The notes beneath the pieces are model-generated. The model did not search any database. It was not told the DNA's origin and was given only the letters and a program-made list of their open reading frames with translations. A stretch of 64,000 bases of DNA, taken from assembly GCA_963210315.1 (NCBI GenBank), contig OY723256.1:2232001-2296000 (forward strand), given 5' to 3'. Position numbers and translations under genes: made by a program. Source of the DNA: Rhynchopus euleeides. Its lineage: Eukaryota; Euglenozoa; Diplonemea; Diplonemida; Diplonemidae. Positions 63,701-64,000 of this stretch are shown here, piece after piece. Positions within the stretch are counted from its first letter, which is position 1, and each line of letters starts with the position of its first letter.

Positions 63701-64000
63701 AGTCGGTGATCCAGGTGATTACAGATATGGCAGGGTACACAGGCACGCTGAAGCTCTCCTTCGGCACATGGGAGGTCAAGTCCGGCGGCCCGCAGCGGTA
63801 CACTGGGGGAGCGCTGCCTGCTGGGTTCAGGTCTGTGGCCCGCTCTGCAGAGACGCTGGCTGACGACTCGAAGCCGAACTCGCAGTCTTCAAAGCTCGGG
63901 CCCTCGAGCATGAAGAGTCTGTTTGGCAAGCTGACGGACCCGAACGCTATCTTCTTCCTGCCCTTCCTGTCTGCCAGCGGGGTGCTGGGGTTGATCACCG
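54759..64000 (+). CDS. Giant secreted protein with EF-hand loop, split by a reverse GGGCA element, 3' end outside window
   Basis: Part 1 (54759-62516) is 2586 codons without a stop; part 2 (63277-64000) adds 241 codons and is still open at the edge. The ATG at 54759 is chosen over 54738 because it directly begins a signal peptide (M-R-G-T-L-A-C-A-V-A-V...A-E-A). The body is a series of weakly repeated, beta-rich and amphipathic segments. One recurrent motif pairs a short beta unit with A-x(n)-L-G-F-T-D-G-D (about 59550-59590) or T-G-M-G-S-D-K (about 60190-60215). A Gly/Ser linker lies near 56697-56720. A canonical EF-hand loop D-V-D-G-D-G-F-L-T-F-R-E occupies residues 2542-2553, so calcium binding is likely. 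Part 2 contains a helical I-L-K-P-I-F...P-I-K-P-I-L...P-L-P-V-I-S-D-L segment. The style recalls giant secreted proteins of some bacteria (for example planctomycetes), an impression only. Function unknown; extracellular or surface location is inferred. Confidence 0.8.
62498..62516 (+). repeat. 19 bp target-site duplication, giant gene (right copy 63258-63276)
   Basis: GGCGTCTCCGGGCCTGCCC is perfect on both sides. Read in the element's own orientation it begins GGGCAGGC, matching the start of the astacin targets. Confidence 0.9.
62517..63257 (-). mobile_element. GGGCA element (741 bp), reverse orientation, in the giant gene
   Basis: Reverse complement of the astacin C copy with only about three substitutions and one extra T at the 5' junction. 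Host read-through meets TAG at 62655-62657. Removing 760 bases (element plus one duplication) restores the frame. As an alternative, AAG|GTGACG at 62547 and CCCCCAG|GCG at 63258 form an in-frame GT-AG pair that would add 16 residues. High identity to the astacin C copy implies recent movement. Confidence 0.88.

Overview
The window reads as nuclear DNA of a unicellular eukaryote. The genes are widely spaced, uninterrupted and GC-rich at third codon positions. They encode secreted multidomain proteins (astacin metalloproteases with EGF-like and LamG-like modules, and a giant EF-hand protein) and a protein with an RIIa/Dpy-30-type docking motif, typical of flagellate and signalling proteins. The spacers hold long poly-C runs, CT and GA microsatellites, minisatellites and nested DNA transposons. 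No ordinary spliceosomal introns are evident. Several starts follow a pyrimidine-rich tract ending in AG, as expected for trans-splice or 3' splice acceptors. An intron-poor trans-splicing flagellate such as a diplonemid-like euglenozoan would fit, but this is a weak inference and the species is not identified.

Layout. 1-18.4 kb: three tandem astacin paralogues (A, cut by the left edge; B; C) with duplicated flanking sequence. 18.4-24 kb: spacer and the RIIa-motif gene. 24.0-27.9 kb: a hAT transposon with an intact transposase ORF. 27.9-39.6 kb: spacer with small foldback elements and no convincing gene. 39.6-47.1 kb: a Russian-doll complex of nested inverted-repeat elements, including a pogo/Tigger-like transposon flanked by TA. 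47.1-54.7 kb: spacer with MITEs, minisatellites and tandem repeats. 54.76-64.0 kb: one giant secreted-protein gene running off the right edge.

The most unusual feature is a family of 740-754 bp elements without a credible ORF, here called the GGGCA element. One copy splits astacin B, one splits astacin C, and one in the opposite orientation splits the giant gene. Each is flanked by a perfect 18-19 bp target-site duplication, and removing the element plus one duplication restores the host frame exactly. In both astacins the insertion falls at the same codons, inside the zinc-binding HEIGHAIGL motif, yet each duplication matches its own host sequence. In element orientation all three targets begin GGGCA(C/G)GC. 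The 5' junctions differ by 0-2 extra T residues while the 3' junctions are precise, as in target-primed reverse transcription. The copies have conserved ends, a non-alignable centre and compensatory changes in predicted hairpins, which suggests a structured RNA. The host frames remain open on both sides, including beside the diverged copy in B. This raises the possibility of precise removal from RNA or DNA by a mechanism that does not depend on orientation, but recent gene-breaking insertion is not excluded.

The giant gene continues in an open frame of at least 241 codons beyond its element (63277-64000), which is easy to miss because it has no start or stop codon inside the window.
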